A stretch of DNA of 64,000 nt. Source: Amycolatopsis sp. cg9 (GTDB taxonomy: Bacteria; Actinomycetota; Actinomycetes; Mycobacteriales; Pseudonocardiaceae). Under the pieces are notes generated by a model. That model searched no databases and was not told the DNA's origin. It saw nothing but the letters and a program-made list of their open reading frames with translations. Both the position numbers and the translations under genes were made by a program. Location of the stretch: assembly GCF_041346945.1 (NCBI RefSeq), contig NZ_CP166850.1, forward strand, positions 5,068,501 through 5,132,500. Direction: 5' to 3'. Below, one piece after another: positions 25,376 through 34,763 of this stretch. How positions within the stretch are numbered: the first letter of the stretch is position 1; each line of letters opens with the position of its first letter.

Positions 25376-26650
25376 TCAGGTTGACGGCCGTCCGGCGGTG
25401 GTGGGCACCCTCGTTTGTCCGGATGGTCGCCGGCGGTCGGAGCGGTGCTTGCGGACCGCGAGCAGCAGTACTGCCAGCAGCCCCATCGCGGCGCATGTCA
25501 CCACGGCCGACAGCACCAGGAACTCGTTCAGCTGACCGGCCGCCAGGTACGCGCCCAGTGCCACCGCCACCACGGCGCACACCGCGCGGTCCACAATGGA
25601 CTCCATGGACAGGAGCGTCGCGCGGTAGCGGGAGTCCGGGATGGAGTCGTTCAGCAGCTGCTTCTGCACCGGGAACGAAATCCCCGTCGCCACCGCGAAG
25701 ACGCACAGCGCGATCACCGTCGCGAAGGAGCCCACGAACACGATCACGCCCAGGCACAACGCCATCACGATGGTCAGCGTGAACACCGAGCCCACCGGGC
25801 CGATCGCGCGGCGGAGGCGGTGGGGGCGGGCCGCGCCCAGGGCTTCGAAGATCGTCATCGCGGCCAGGACCGCGCCGTACCAGTTCACCGAGAGCGACTT
25901 CGACTCCAGGATCGGCTGGAACAGGTTCACCTGGCAGATGCGGACGAGCGTGAACATCGCGATGCCCTGCACCATCAGCAGCGCCAGCCACCGGGACGAC
26001 CGCAGCGCGGACACCGCGCCGCCGACGCCGGACAGGAGCGATGCCGTTTTGCCCGAAGTGCGGCGGCCGCCGGGGATCGGCGGGAGCTTGGCCGCGAACG
26101 CCAGTGCGATCCCCGCGTTGATCGCCGTCAGCCAGTACGGGGAAGGGAGGTTCCACGTCATCAGCAAGCCGATCACCGGCCAGTACACGATCTTGCCGAC
26201 CAGGCTGTACGCGCGGCCGGCCCCTTCGACGCGGAGGTAGTGCTCTCCTTCGCCGTGGGCGTGCAGGTACTCGTACAGGTACGCGCTCTGCGCGCCGGAC
26301 ACCAGTGACCGGGCCAGCGCGATCAGGATGAAGTGCGTCAGGAACCCCGCGTACGAGCCCAGGAACACCGGCACCAGGTTCGCCACCACCAGCACACCGG
26401 CGCCCGCCGTCAGCGAGGTGCGGTAGTCGAAGCGGTCGGCGATCAGGCCCGTCGGGATCTCCAGCAGGCAGAACACGATGTAGTAGATGCTCTGGATGCC
26501 GAAGATCTCGCCGTCGGAGAGGCCGGCGAGCTTCTGGTACTGGTAGAAGATCGGCACCCACAGCAGCAGGCCGAAGAAGAACTGGAACCCGTAGGTCAGC
26601 CGGACGGCGCGCTGAACGGCGGGTTTCGCGGGCAGGCGAAAGCCCAGCAT
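25376..26650 (-). CDS. MFS transporter
   Basis: 424 residues, about 12 membrane segments, no large soluble part. The first helix region (LTYGFQFFFGLLLWVPIFYQ) and the ADRFDYRTSL loop between helices 2 and 3 are MFS-like, of the drug/unknown efflux type. Substrate unknown. It lies 19 bp after the dikinase-like gene and 43 bp before the Cys-rich repeat gene, so it could export a product made or modified by the former. Confidence 0.85.
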   Translation of the reverse strand: MLGFRLPAKPAVQRAVRLTYGFQFFFGLLLWVPIFYQYQKLAGLSDGEIFGIQSIYYIVFCLLEIPTGLIADRFDYRTSLTAGAGVLVVANLVPVFLGSYAGFLTHFILIALARSLVSGAQSAYLYEYLHAHGEGEHYLRVEGAGRAYSLVGKIVYWPVIGLLMTWNLPSPYWLTAINAGIALAFAAKLPPIPGGRRTSGKTASLLSGVGGAVSALRSSRWLALLMVQGIAMFTLVRICQVNLFQPILESKSLSVNWYGAVLAAMTIFEALGAARPHRLRRAIGPVGSVFTLTIVMALCLGVIVFVGSFATVIALCVFAVATGISFPVQKQLLNDSIPDSRYRATLLSMESIVDRAVCAVVAVALGAYLAAGQLNEFLVLSAVVTCAAMGLLAVLLLAVRKHRSDRRRPSGQTRVPTTAGRPST

Positions 26651-26669
26651 GGTGGTGTCTCCTGGAGAA

Positions 26670-28658
26670 TCAAACGGAATACGGACGCAGCTGCACGAGG
26701 TGGATGTGGTCGCGGTCGGCGAGCCACTCGACGTCCACCGGCGAGTCGAACGTGTAGTCGGGCGAGAAGTGGCCCTGCAGGAGGCGGCCGGCGACGGCGA
26801 GCCGTTGCAGCTGCTCGTGGGCGGCTTCGTCGAGGTCCTCGGACGCGTCGCCGAGCGACACCGTGCGGCCGCCGCCCTCGACCGTCGAATACAGGTACTG
26901 CATCGGCAGGGCCGACCCCTCGACGACGTCGGTGACCCGGGGCGACACGTTGACGTACACCGTGCGGAAGTCCGCGCGGTTCATCGGGTTCGTCGTCACC
27001 AGCACGCCGCCGAAGTCGGCCGTGACCTGCTCCTGGATCACGACACCCATGTAGCAGTCGTCGAGGGAGATCCCGGCCTGCCGGCGCAGGCGGACGCTGC
27101 GCACCGACACCAGCGACGCCCAGACCTCCTTGACGCTGGCGAAGATCCGCTCGGCGGTGGTGACGTGGTTGAGCGACTCGTAGATGCCGGCGGCCGAGAA
27201 CCCGGCGAGGTCTTCGGCGTTCGACGAACTGCGCACGACGAACGAGCGCACGCCGGCCAGCTGCGACACCAGCGCGGAGTCGATCTCGCCGGCCAGCGCG
27301 CCCGGCATGCGGGCCGACCGGATCAGCGTCTGCAGCTCGACGCACAGCGGCTCGATCTCCCGCGCGTCCAGTTCCAGGGCCATCTTCAGCTTGCCGATGG
27401 CCTGCTGGATCCGCGGCGACGACTCCAGGAACCGCCGCTGCAGCGAGAACGGCACGGCGATCCCGCGGGGCACGCGGACGCGCTCGTCGAGCAGGCGGCG
27501 AGCCGCGGCGGTCAGGTCGGGGACCGCCGGGCCCGAAGCGGGATCGGCGGGGACGTCCAGCAGCCGGGCCAGGTATGGCAGCAGGTTGTCGCGCGGGGGA
27601 CGCGGTACCTGGTAGAAGCCGAGCAGGCGCTCCGAACCGCGGGCCAGGACGTGGTGCAGCTCGCCGAGGTTGGCCGCCTTGGTGCCGTAGCGGTAGCGGT
27701 CGGCCGCGCGCAGCCGCGCGAGGTTCACGATCGGGCTGTGGTCGGCTTCCGGCTGCTCCAGCGTGACGCGCTGGGCGTACCAGCTCGGCGGTGTCGCCGC
27801 GGCCGGCGCGGGGATCTCCCGCAGGGACAGCGCCTGGGTGTCCACTGTGTACTCGACCCACTTGCCGTCGAGGCCGCGGCGGTCGACTTCGGCGAGGGCG
27901 CCGAGCTGGACGGCGTTCGGGATCTGCCAGCCGGTGGCCAGCACGTTGGTGTGCGACAACGGCGTCGTGTGCCGGGCGTTGACGATGCCGGACAGCCGCG
28001 GGACGTCGTCGGGGACGCGGTCCATCACGATGATGTCCGTCCAGTCCAGCGTGGCCGCCCGGTACTCGGCCTCGGTGCGGAACGCGCGCAGCCGTCCGGT
28101 GGCCGTGCCGGGGTTCAGCGCCACGAACGGCGCCGTGGAGAACAGCTCGTGCGCGAAGACGCGGGGCAGCTCGTCCGCCGGGATCTCCCGGACGATCCGC
28201 TCCTGCAGCTGGTTGGCCGGCTTGAACACCAGCGGCAGCGCCGGGTCGACGTACTCCGCGACGAAGGCGTGGAACTCGCGGATCAGCGCCGCCGGCATCG
28301 TGTCGACCTCGACCGTCTCCAGCGAAAGCAGCTGCGGGTGCCGGGCGAGGATGCCGAGCAGGAACCGGCGGTCCGGTGCGTGGTAGAACGCCTGGTTGTA
28401 CGAGTCGATCTCCGCGCGCACCCGTTCTCCGGGGACGCCGAGGATCTCTTCGCCGATATAGATCGCGTGAAAGGAATGGCGCGCGTCGTTCAGGAAGTGG
28501 ATCACCGAGGTTTCCCGGTCCACCACGACTTTCACGAAGGAATAGCCGCCGAGGGTGCCGCCCAGCTGGTGGAGGGCGGACAGCGAAAGGCGTTCGCCGA
28601 CCAGTGCGGCGACGTTCTCGGGGGCAGGACTGGGGGCGACCACATCGGTCAGGGACAC
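26670..28658 (-). CDS. Dikinase-like protein: swivelling His domain followed by PPDK-type ATP-grasp
   Basis: 662 residues. Around residue 236 the motif HTTPLSHTNVLATGWQIPNA matches the phosphohistidine (swivelling) domain of PEP-utilising enzymes. Residues 330-660 form a PPDK/PEP-synthase ATP-binding domain: VVRSSSNAEDLAGFSAAG, EVWASLVSVR, MGVVIQEQV and the final HLVQLRP. PEP synthase and rifampin phosphotransferase have ATP-binding first and His last; here the order is His then ATP, as in plant glucan, water dikinases. There is no PEP/pyruvate-binding barrel. It may therefore transfer the ATP beta-phosphate to an unknown acceptor. GTG 28658 follows GAGGAG. Confidence 0.82.
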   Translation of the reverse strand: MSLTDVVAPSPAPENVAALVGERLSLSALHQLGGTLGGYSFVKVVVDRETSVIHFLNDARHSFHAIYIGEEILGVPGERVRAEIDSYNQAFYHAPDRRFLLGILARHPQLLSLETVEVDTMPAALIREFHAFVAEYVDPALPLVFKPANQLQERIVREIPADELPRVFAHELFSTAPFVALNPGTATGRLRAFRTEAEYRAATLDWTDIIVMDRVPDDVPRLSGIVNARHTTPLSHTNVLATGWQIPNAVQLGALAEVDRRGLDGKWVEYTVDTQALSLREIPAPAAATPPSWYAQRVTLEQPEADHSPIVNLARLRAADRYRYGTKAANLGELHHVLARGSERLLGFYQVPRPPRDNLLPYLARLLDVPADPASGPAVPDLTAAARRLLDERVRVPRGIAVPFSLQRRFLESSPRIQQAIGKLKMALELDAREIEPLCVELQTLIRSARMPGALAGEIDSALVSQLAGVRSFVVRSSSNAEDLAGFSAAGIYESLNHVTTAERIFASVKEVWASLVSVRSVRLRRQAGISLDDCYMGVVIQEQVTADFGGVLVTTNPMNRADFRTVYVNVSPRVTDVVEGSALPMQYLYSTVEGGGRTVSLGDASEDLDEAAHEQLQRLAVAGRLLQGHFSPDYTFDSPVDVEWLADRDHIHLVQLRPYSV

Positions 28659-28770
28659 CGGATCTCCTCGCTCGAAACAGCGAGGGGAAACGATAACAGG
28701 CCGGTAAATCACCCACCGGTGCCGCGATTGCTCCATTCACCGGGATTCATGACCGCCGCCACACCCGCTC

Positions 28771-28804
28771 GGAGCACCGTTCCAGAGTGCTGGAACGGTG
28801 CTCC
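28771..28804 (-). terminator. Long stem-loop after edd-eda
   Basis: GGAGCACCGTTCCA / TGGAACGGTGCTCC: a perfect 14-bp stem with loop GAGTGC, about 60 bp beyond the eda stop on the minus strand and 113 bp before the dikinase-like gene. No T-tract; probably terminates the edd-eda transcript. Confidence 0.65.
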
Positions 28805-28862
28805 CGGAATGCGGACGCGGATTCCGCCGTTCGGGCGTGGCGATGACGCGGGGTGATCTCCG

Positions 28863-29468
28863 CTACAGCTTCGCGGCTTCCGCGGCCAGCTTCTCGATCG
28901 TGGCGACGTCCAGCGAGGACGTCAGCCACGAACCGCCGATGCAGCCGACGTTCGGCAGCGCCAGGTACGAGGGTGCCGTGGCCGCCGTGATCCCGCCGGT
29001 CGGGCAGAACTTCAGCGACGGCAGCGGGCCCGCGATCGACTTCAGGTACGCGACCCCGCCCGACGCCTCCGCCGGGAAGAACTTCAGCGCCGAAAGCCCG
29101 CGCTCCGCCAGCCGCATCGCCTCGGACACGGTGCTCGCGCCGGGCAGGAACGGCAGGCCGGTCTCGAAGCACGCGTCGACGACCGCGTCGGTGCAGCCCG
29201 GCGTCACGAGGAACTTCGCCCCCGCGTCGGCGGCCTGCTTCGCGTGCTCCGGCGCGGTGACGGTGCCGGCGCCGATGACGATGTCCGGCACCTCGGCGGC
29301 GATGCGCTCGATCGCGGACAGCGCCGCTCGCGTGCGCAGGGTCAGCTCGATGACCCCGATCCCGCCGGCGAGCAGCGCCCGGGCCGTGGGCACGGCGTCG
29401 CCGGCGTCGTCGAGCACCACGACGGGCATCACGGGGGACAGCTCGAGCAGGTCCTGACCGGTGGTCAC
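28863..29468 (-). CDS. eda: KDPG/KHG aldolase
   Basis: 201 residues. IELTLRT holds the catalytic Glu, [11 protein letters not shown] and TPGCTD follow, and [12 protein letters not shown] contains the Schiff-base Lys, all as in 2-keto-3-deoxy-6-phosphogluconate aldolase. It splits KDPG into pyruvate and glyceraldehyde-3-phosphate, the last step of the Entner-Doudoroff pathway. GTG 29468 overlaps the edd stop as GTGA, so the pair is translationally coupled. Confidence 0.95.
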   Translation of the reverse strand: MTTGQDLLELSPVMPVVVLDDAGDAVPTARALLAGGIGVIELTLRTRAALSAIERIAAEVPDIVIGAGTVTAPEHAKQAADAGAKFLVTPGCTDAVVDACFETGLPFLPGASTVSEAMRLAERGLSALKFFPAEASGGVAYLKSIAGPLPSLKFCPTGGITAATAPSYLALPNVGCIGGSWLTSSLDVATIEKLAAEAAKL

Positions 29469-31354
29469 TGACCGACCTCCTGGGTTGCGAAAGCGGGCGT
29501 TCCGAAGTGCTCCGGAGTCAAGCCGCCGAACACCGAAGCGCCCTGGTCGGCGGGGCCGACCGCACGGCGCAACGCGGCGAACAGCTCTCGGCCGGTGCCG
29601 GTCCAGGATGCTTCGGACGGCGGCGAGTCCACAAGCTCACGCCGGGCGAGTTCTTCGTCACCGACCAGCACGTCGAGGCTGCCCGAGGAAGCGTCGAGGC
29701 GGATGACGTCGCCGTCGGCGACGCGCGCGATCGGGCCGCCCGCCGCGGCTTCCGGGGTCACCTGGATGGCGGCCGGGATCTTGCCCGACGCGCCCGACAT
29801 CCGGCCGTCGGTGAGCAACGCCACGGCGTGCCCGCGGTCCATCAGCACGCCCAGCGCCGGGGTGAGGCCGTGCAGCTCCGGCATGCCGTTCGCCCGCGGG
29901 CCCTGCTGCCGGATCACCACCACGACGTCGCGGTCCAGCTCGCCCGCCTCGAACGCGGCCGTGAACGCCCCCTGGGTGGTGAACACCCGCGCCGGCGCCT
30001 GGACGACCCGGTGCTCCGGCGCCACCGCGGACACCTTGATCACCGCGCGGCCGAGGTTGCCTTCGACCATCCGCAGCCCGCCGTCCGCGGCGAACGGGCG
30101 CCACACCGGGCGCAGCACCTCTTCATCGAGGCTGCGGGTGGGGACGTCGCGCCAGACGAGCTCGCCGTCGGACAGGATCGGCTCGGCGCGGTAGCGGTGC
30201 AGCCCGAACCCGGCCACCGTGTGCACGTCCTCGTGCAGCAAACCGGCGTCGAGCAGCGTGCCGACCAGGAACTGGATGCCGCCGGCGGCGTGGAAGTGGT
30301 TGATGTCGGCGCTGCCGTTCGGGTAGACCCGCGCCAGCAGCGGCACCACCGCCGAGAGGTCGGAGAAGTCGTCCCAGGTCAGCTGGATGCCCGCGGCCGC
30401 GGCGATCGCGACCAGGTGCATCGTGTGGTTGGTCGAGCCGCCGGTGGCGAGCAGCGCGACGACGCCGTTGACGAACGCCTTCTCGTCGAGGATCCGCGAG
30501 ACCGGCGTGTACTCCTCGCCGCGCGAGATCGCGACGACCCGCCGTCCGGCCTCTTCGGTCAACGCGCGCCGCAGCGAGGAACCCGGCTGGACGAAGCTGG
30601 CGCCGGGCAGGTGCAGGCCCATCACCTCGACGACCATCTGGTTGGAGTTGGCGGTGCCGTAGAACGTGCAGGTGCCGGCCGAGTGGTACGACGCCGCTTC
30701 GGCGTCGAGGAGGTCTTCGCGGGTCGCTAGGCCCTCCGCGTACAGCTGCCGGACGCGCGCCTTCTCCTTGTTCGGCAGCCCGGAGTTCATCGGGCCCGCC
30801 GGGACGAGCAGGGCCGGCAGGTGCCCGAACGACAGGGCGCCGATCAGCAGTCCGGGCACGATCTTGTCGCAGACGCCCAGCAGCAGGGCCGCGTCGAACA
30901 TGTCGTGGGAGAGCGCGATCGCCGTCGACATCGCGATGACCTCGCGGCTGTACAGGGACAGCTCCATGCCCGCGCGGCCCTGGGTGATGCCGTCGCACAT
31001 GGCCGGGACGCCGCCGGCGAACTGGGCGACACCCCCGGCGGAGCGCACCGACTTCTTCAGCCAGGCCGGGTACTCCTGCATCGGCTGGTGCGCCGAAAGC
31101 ATGTCGTTGTAGGACGAGACGATCGCGACGCCGGGGGCGCGCGCGGCCCGCAGCGCCTCCTTGTCGGCGCCTTCCATCGCGGCGAACCCGTGGGCCAGGT
31201 TGCTGCACGCGAGGCCCCGGCGGACGGGGCCTTCTTCGTGCGCGGCGGCCGTGCGGGCGAGGTAGGCGGTGCGGGTCGCGGCACTGCGCTCGGCGATGCG
31301 CGCGGTGACGTCGGCGACGACTCGGTGCAGCGGGGTGGTGGGGGTGGGGCTCAT
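29465..31354 (-). CDS. edd: 6-phosphogluconate dehydratase
   Basis: 629 residues. [44 protein letters not shown] and [17 protein letters not shown] carry the conserved Asp/Glu and the cysteines of the Edd/IlvD iron-sulfur dehydratases; the first and last are specific to Edd rather than IlvD. It converts 6-phosphogluconate to KDPG. ATG 31354 is taken as the start (an in-frame TTG lies 15 codons upstream). With eda it gives a complete Entner-Doudoroff branch; no glucose-6-phosphate dehydrogenase is in the window. Confidence 0.95.
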   Translation of the reverse strand: MSPTPTTPLHRVVADVTARIAERSAATRTAYLARTAAAHEEGPVRRGLACSNLAHGFAAMEGADKEALRAARAPGVAIVSSYNDMLSAHQPMQEYPAWLKKSVRSAGGVAQFAGGVPAMCDGITQGRAGMELSLYSREVIAMSTAIALSHDMFDAALLLGVCDKIVPGLLIGALSFGHLPALLVPAGPMNSGLPNKEKARVRQLYAEGLATREDLLDAEAASYHSAGTCTFYGTANSNQMVVEVMGLHLPGASFVQPGSSLRRALTEEAGRRVVAISRGEEYTPVSRILDEKAFVNGVVALLATGGSTNHTMHLVAIAAAAGIQLTWDDFSDLSAVVPLLARVYPNGSADINHFHAAGGIQFLVGTLLDAGLLHEDVHTVAGFGLHRYRAEPILSDGELVWRDVPTRSLDEEVLRPVWRPFAADGGLRMVEGNLGRAVIKVSAVAPEHRVVQAPARVFTTQGAFTAAFEAGELDRDVVVVIRQQGPRANGMPELHGLTPALGVLMDRGHAVALLTDGRMSGASGKIPAAIQVTPEAAAGGPIARVADGDVIRLDASSGSLDVLVGDEELARRELVDSPPSEASWTGTGRELFAALRRAVGPADQGASVFGGLTPEHFGTPAFATQEVGQ

Positions 31355-31604
31355 GTCCGGCTCCGGATCACTGGTGTGTGGTGGTCCGCGGGACGGCAAC
31401 GCTGACGCCTCAGGGTCGTGACACTGGCCACACTACCTCGGGAAAACGCCGAATCAAAATCGATTCAGAAGATCGACCCGCGTGACCCCGATCACCTCCC
31501 GAACCGTTAGTGTGCTAGTTGTCACACTGCACGACGCGCGGCAAAGCCGTAGGGGCGAGCGATCGCCCGGCCGGTTCCCTGTCGGCCCCACCACCACGGG
31601 AGGC
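31355..31604. promoter_or_regulatory. Divergent edd/sdh control region with two inverted repeats
   Basis: About 250 bp without a gene between edd (minus) and the sdh operon (plus). It contains GAATC-AAAATC-GATTC (31451-31466), unusually A/T-rich for this genome and a candidate operator for edd-eda, and AGTGTG-CTAGTTGT-CACACT (31509-31528), nearer the sdh side, overlapping possible promoter hexamers. The regulators cannot be named. Confidence 0.45.
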
Positions 31605-31607
31605 ATG

Positions 31608-31895
31608 ATGTCCACCTCCGAGATCGCCGAGCTGCGGCGAACCATCGGCCAGCTCCGGCAGTGCGTCGGCGCACTGCGCTCTCGTTACGGCGACGCTTCG
31701 GCGGTGCGCCGGCTCGCGAACGACGTGGAGCGCCTCGACATCGACACCGCGGACCTCGACGGCACGCCGCTGGCCGTGCCCGCGCAGGCGAAGCCCGCCG
31801 AGCGCGTCCCGGTACCCGACACCCCCTACGACCCGGCGCTGTGGCACGGCGCCGATGACGAAGGCGTCGGCGGCTACAAGCGCGACCAGCGGTGA
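31608..31895 (+). CDS. Small conserved-type protein preceding sdhC
   Basis: 95 residues, hydrophilic. The N-terminal part is helical (IAELRRTIGQLRQCVGALRSRYG), probably a short coiled coil; the C-terminus is acidic and ends with a GGYKRDQR tail. ATG 31608 has a GGGAGG site at a workable distance; ATG 31605 is the alternative. Its stop overlaps the sdhC start as GTGA, so it is the first gene of the sdh operon and may be an accessory or regulatory factor. Function unknown. Confidence 0.7.
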   Translation: MSTSEIAELRRTIGQLRQCVGALRSRYGDASAVRRLANDVERLDIDTADLDGTPLAVPAQAKPAERVPVPDTPYDPALWHGADDEGVGGYKRDQR

Positions 31896-32716
31896 GCGCA
31901 CCGGCTGACAACGGCGTCGGCACCGGCGTCCGGGCCCCCAAGCGGGCCCGGATCGCCGAGCGCACCCTCCGCACGGACCGGTGGTGGCTCCAGCCGCTGC
32001 TGACCGTGCTCGGCCTGTCGGCGTTCATCATCTACGCGACGGTCCGCTCGTTCGTGCGCACCGCGTACTGGGTGAACGACTACCACTACCTGACGCCGTT
32101 CTACTCGCCCTGCCTGTCCACTTCCTGCGTCGAGGGCTCGAGCCACTTCGGCCACTGGTTCGGCGACCTGCCCGGGTTCATCCCGCTCGGCTTCGTCGTG
32201 CTGCCGTTCCTGCTCGGGTTCCGCCTGACCTGCTACTACTACCGCAAGGCCTACTACCGGGCCGTGTGGTTCTCCCCGCCCGCCTGCGCCGTCGCGGAAC
32301 CGCACGCCAAATACACCGGCGAGACGCGGCTGCCGCTGATCATCCAGAACGTCCACCGCTACTTCTTCTACGTGGCGCTGATCGTCTCGCTGATCAACAC
32401 CTACGACGCCATCACGGCGTTCCACGGCAAGACCGGCGGCTTCGGCTTCGGGCTGGGCAACATCGTCCTGCTCGGCAACGTGGTCCTGCTCTGGGCGTAC
32501 ACGCTGTCCTGCCACTCGTGCCGGCACGTGACCGGCGGCCGGCTGAAGCACTTCTCCAAGCACCCGGTGCGCTACTGGATCTGGACCAAGGTCTCGAAGC
32601 TCAACACCCGCCACATGGCGCTGGCCTGGACGACGCTCGGCACGCTGGTGCTGACCGACTTCTACGTCATGCTCGTCGCCAGCGGCGCGATCTCGGATCT
32701 GAGATTCGTCAACTAG
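31892..32716 (+). CDS. sdhC: Succinate dehydrogenase membrane anchor subunit (mycobacterial Sdh1 type)
   Basis: 274 residues with about five membrane helices. Length and features (SPCLSTSCVEG loop, HRYFFYVALIVSLINTYDAI, SCHSCRHVTGG) match the single large membrane subunit of mycobacterial Sdh1 (Rv0249c-like), which replaces separate SdhC and SdhD. It anchors the complex and binds quinone; the histidines may be haem or quinone ligands. The Cys-rich C-H-S-C loop between helices is a peculiarity of this subfamily. It is followed after 53 bp by sdhA. Confidence 0.88.
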   Translation: MSAPADNGVGTGVRAPKRARIAERTLRTDRWWLQPLLTVLGLSAFIIYATVRSFVRTAYWVNDYHYLTPFYSPCLSTSCVEGSSHFGHWFGDLPGFIPLGFVVLPFLLGFRLTCYYYRKAYYRAVWFSPPACAVAEPHAKYTGETRLPLIIQNVHRYFFYVALIVSLINTYDAITAFHGKTGGFGFGLGNIVLLGNVVLLWAYTLSCHSCRHVTGGRLKHFSKHPVRYWIWTKVSKLNTRHMALAWTTLGTLVLTDFYVMLVASGAISDLRFVN

Positions 32717-32769
32717 CGCACCCCTTCTTCCCGACAACGACGTCCCCAGTTCCGAGGTGGAATCTCTTC

Positions 32770-34686
32770 ATGACCGAGGTCGAACGGCACAGCTACGACG
32801 TGGTGGTGATCGGTGCCGGTGGCGCCGGTCTGCGCGCCGTGATCGAAGCTCGCGAGCGCGGTTTCCGCGTCGCCGTCGTGTGCAAGTCCCTGTTCGGCAA
32901 GGCGCACACGGTGATGGCCGAGGGCGGGTGCGCGGCGTCGATGGGCAACGCGAACTCGAACGACAACTGGCAGGTCCACTTCCGCGACACCATGCGCGGC
33001 GGGAAGTTCCTCAACAACTGGCGGATGGCCGAGCTGCACGCCAAGGAGGCGCCGGACCGCGTCTGGGAGCTGGAGACCTACGGCGCCCTGTTCGACCGCA
33101 CCGCGGACGGGCGGATCAGCCAGCGCAACTTCGGCGGGCACACCTACCCGCGGCTCGCGCACGTCGGTGACCGCACCGGCCTCGAGCTGATCCGCACGAT
33201 GCAGCAGAAGATCGTTTCGCTGCAGCAGGAGGACTTCGCCGAGACCGGGGACTACGAGGCGAAGATCAAGGTCTTCGCCGAGTGCACGGTCACCGAGCTG
33301 CTCACCACCGACGGCAAGATCGCCGGCGCGTTCGGCTACTGGCGCGAGAGCGGCCGGTTCATCCTGTTCGAGGCGCCCGCGGTCGTGCTCGCCACCGGCG
33401 GCATCGGCAAGTCGTTCAAGGTGACGTCGAACTCTTGGGAGTACACCGGCGACGGCCACGCGCTGGCCCTGCGCGCGGGCGCGAAGCTGATCAACATGGA
33501 GTTCGTCCAGTTCCACCCGACCGGGATGGTCTGGCCGCCGAGCGTCAAGGGCATCCTCGTCACCGAGGGCGTGCGCGGGGACGGCGGCGTGCTCAAGAAC
33601 TCCGACGGCAAGCGGTTCATGTTCGAGTACGTGCCCGACGTCTTCAAGGGCCAGTACGCGGAGAGCGAAGACGAAGCCGACCGCTGGTACACCGACCAGG
33701 AGAGCAACCGCCGCACGCCGGACCTGCTGCCCCGCGACGAGGTCGCGCGCGCGATCAACTCCGAGGTCAAGGAGAACCGCGGGTCCCCGCACGGCGGCGT
33801 CTTCCTCGACATCGCGAGCCGGCTGCCGGCCGAGGAGATCAAGAAGCGGCTGCCGTCGATGTACCACCAGTTCAAGGAACTCGCGGACGTCGACATCACG
33901 GCCGAGCCGATGGAGGTCGGCCCGACCTGCCACTACGTCATGGGCGGCATCGAGGTCGACCCGGACACGGCCGGCGCGAGCGTGCCCGGCCTGTTCGCCG
34001 CCGGCGAGTGCTCGGGCGGCATGCACGGGTCCAACCGGCTCGGCGGCAACTCGCTGTCGGACCTGCTGGTGTTCGGCCGCCGCGCGGGGCTCGGCGCCGC
34101 CGAGTACGTCGACGGCCTCGGTACCCGGCCGGCCGTCGCACAGTCCGATGTGGACGCCGCGGCGAAGATGGCGCTCGCGCCGTTCGACCCGCCCGCGGGT
34201 GCGTCGGCCGAGAACCCGTACACCCTGCACACCGAGCTGCAGCAGTCGATGAACGACCTCGTCGGCATCATCCGCAAGGCCGGCGAGATCGAGCAGGCAC
34301 TGGTGAAGCTCTCGGAGCTGCGGGAGCGGATCCTGCACGTCACCGTGGAGGGGCACCGGCAATTCAACCCGGGCTGGCACCTCGCGATCGACCTGCGCAA
34401 CATGCTGATGGTCAGCGAGTGCGTCGCGAAGGCCGCGCTGACGCGGACCGAAAGCCGCGGCGGGCACACGCGCGACGACTTCCCGGGCATGGACGCCGAG
34501 TGGCGGCACAAGCTGCTGGTGTGCTCGGCGACGGCGGGGGACAACCCGGTCGTCCCGGACATCGGCGTCGAGGTGAAGGAGCAGGTGCCGCTGCGGCAGG
34601 ACCTGCTGGAGCTGTTCGAATTCGGCGAACTCGGGAAGTACTACACCGACGACGAGCTCGAAGCGCACCCCGGGAGCAAAGCATGA
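32770..34686 (+). CDS. sdhA: Succinate dehydrogenase flavoprotein subunit
   Basis: 638 residues. The N-terminal FAD dinucleotide motif is VVVIGAGGAGLRAVIEA. FAD is expected to be attached through the His in the GKAHTVMAEGG segment. QFHPTG and HGSNRLGGNSLSDLLVFG are the substrate- and FAD-site signatures of SdhA/FrdA. It oxidises succinate to fumarate. The stop overlaps the ATG of an 81-bp mini-ORF repeat that separates it from sdhB. Confidence 0.95.
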   Translation: MTEVERHSYDVVVIGAGGAGLRAVIEARERGFRVAVVCKSLFGKAHTVMAEGGCAASMGNANSNDNWQVHFRDTMRGGKFLNNWRMAELHAKEAPDRVWELETYGALFDRTADGRISQRNFGGHTYPRLAHVGDRTGLELIRTMQQKIVSLQQEDFAETGDYEAKIKVFAECTVTELLTTDGKIAGAFGYWRESGRFILFEAPAVVLATGGIGKSFKVTSNSWEYTGDGHALALRAGAKLINMEFVQFHPTGMVWPPSVKGILVTEGVRGDGGVLKNSDGKRFMFEYVPDVFKGQYAESEDEADRWYTDQESNRRTPDLLPRDEVARAINSEVKENRGSPHGGVFLDIASRLPAEEIKKRLPSMYHQFKELADVDITAEPMEVGPTCHYVMGGIEVDPDTAGASVPGLFAAGECSGGMHGSNRLGGNSLSDLLVFGRRAGLGAAEYVDGLGTRPAVAQSDVDAAAKMALAPFDPPAGASAENPYTLHTELQQSMNDLVGIIRKAGEIEQALVKLSELRERILHVTVEGHRQFNPGWHLAIDLRNMLMVSECVAKAALTRTESRGGHTRDDFPGMDAEWRHKLLVCSATAGDNPVVPDIGVEVKEQVPLRQDLLELFEFGELGKYYTDDELEAHPGSKA

Positions 34687-34763
34687 GCGAGCTTGCGAGC
34701 GAATCATTCAACACAGCGCTTCCGGCTCAGGCGGCACCGAGCGCCAGCGAGGTGTGCGCATGA
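34683..34763 (+). repeat. 81-bp MIRU-like mini-ORF repeat, copy 1 (sdhA-sdhB junction)
   Basis: A 27-codon frame, MSELASESFNTALPAQ... ending SEVCA, fills the junction exactly. Its ATG overlaps the sdhA stop (ATGA at 34683) and its TGA overlaps the sdhB start (ATGA at 34760). Copy 2 lies between the glu permease genes on the other strand with 74 of 81 bases identical, the first 32 without a difference. The element thus keeps translational coupling along the operon. Confidence 0.9.

Noticed and set aside
26670..28658. Rifampin phosphotransferase or ordinary PEP synthase
   Set aside because: Those enzymes have the ATP-binding domain first and the His domain last; here the His motif comes first and no rifampin-binding or PEP-binding domain is seen.
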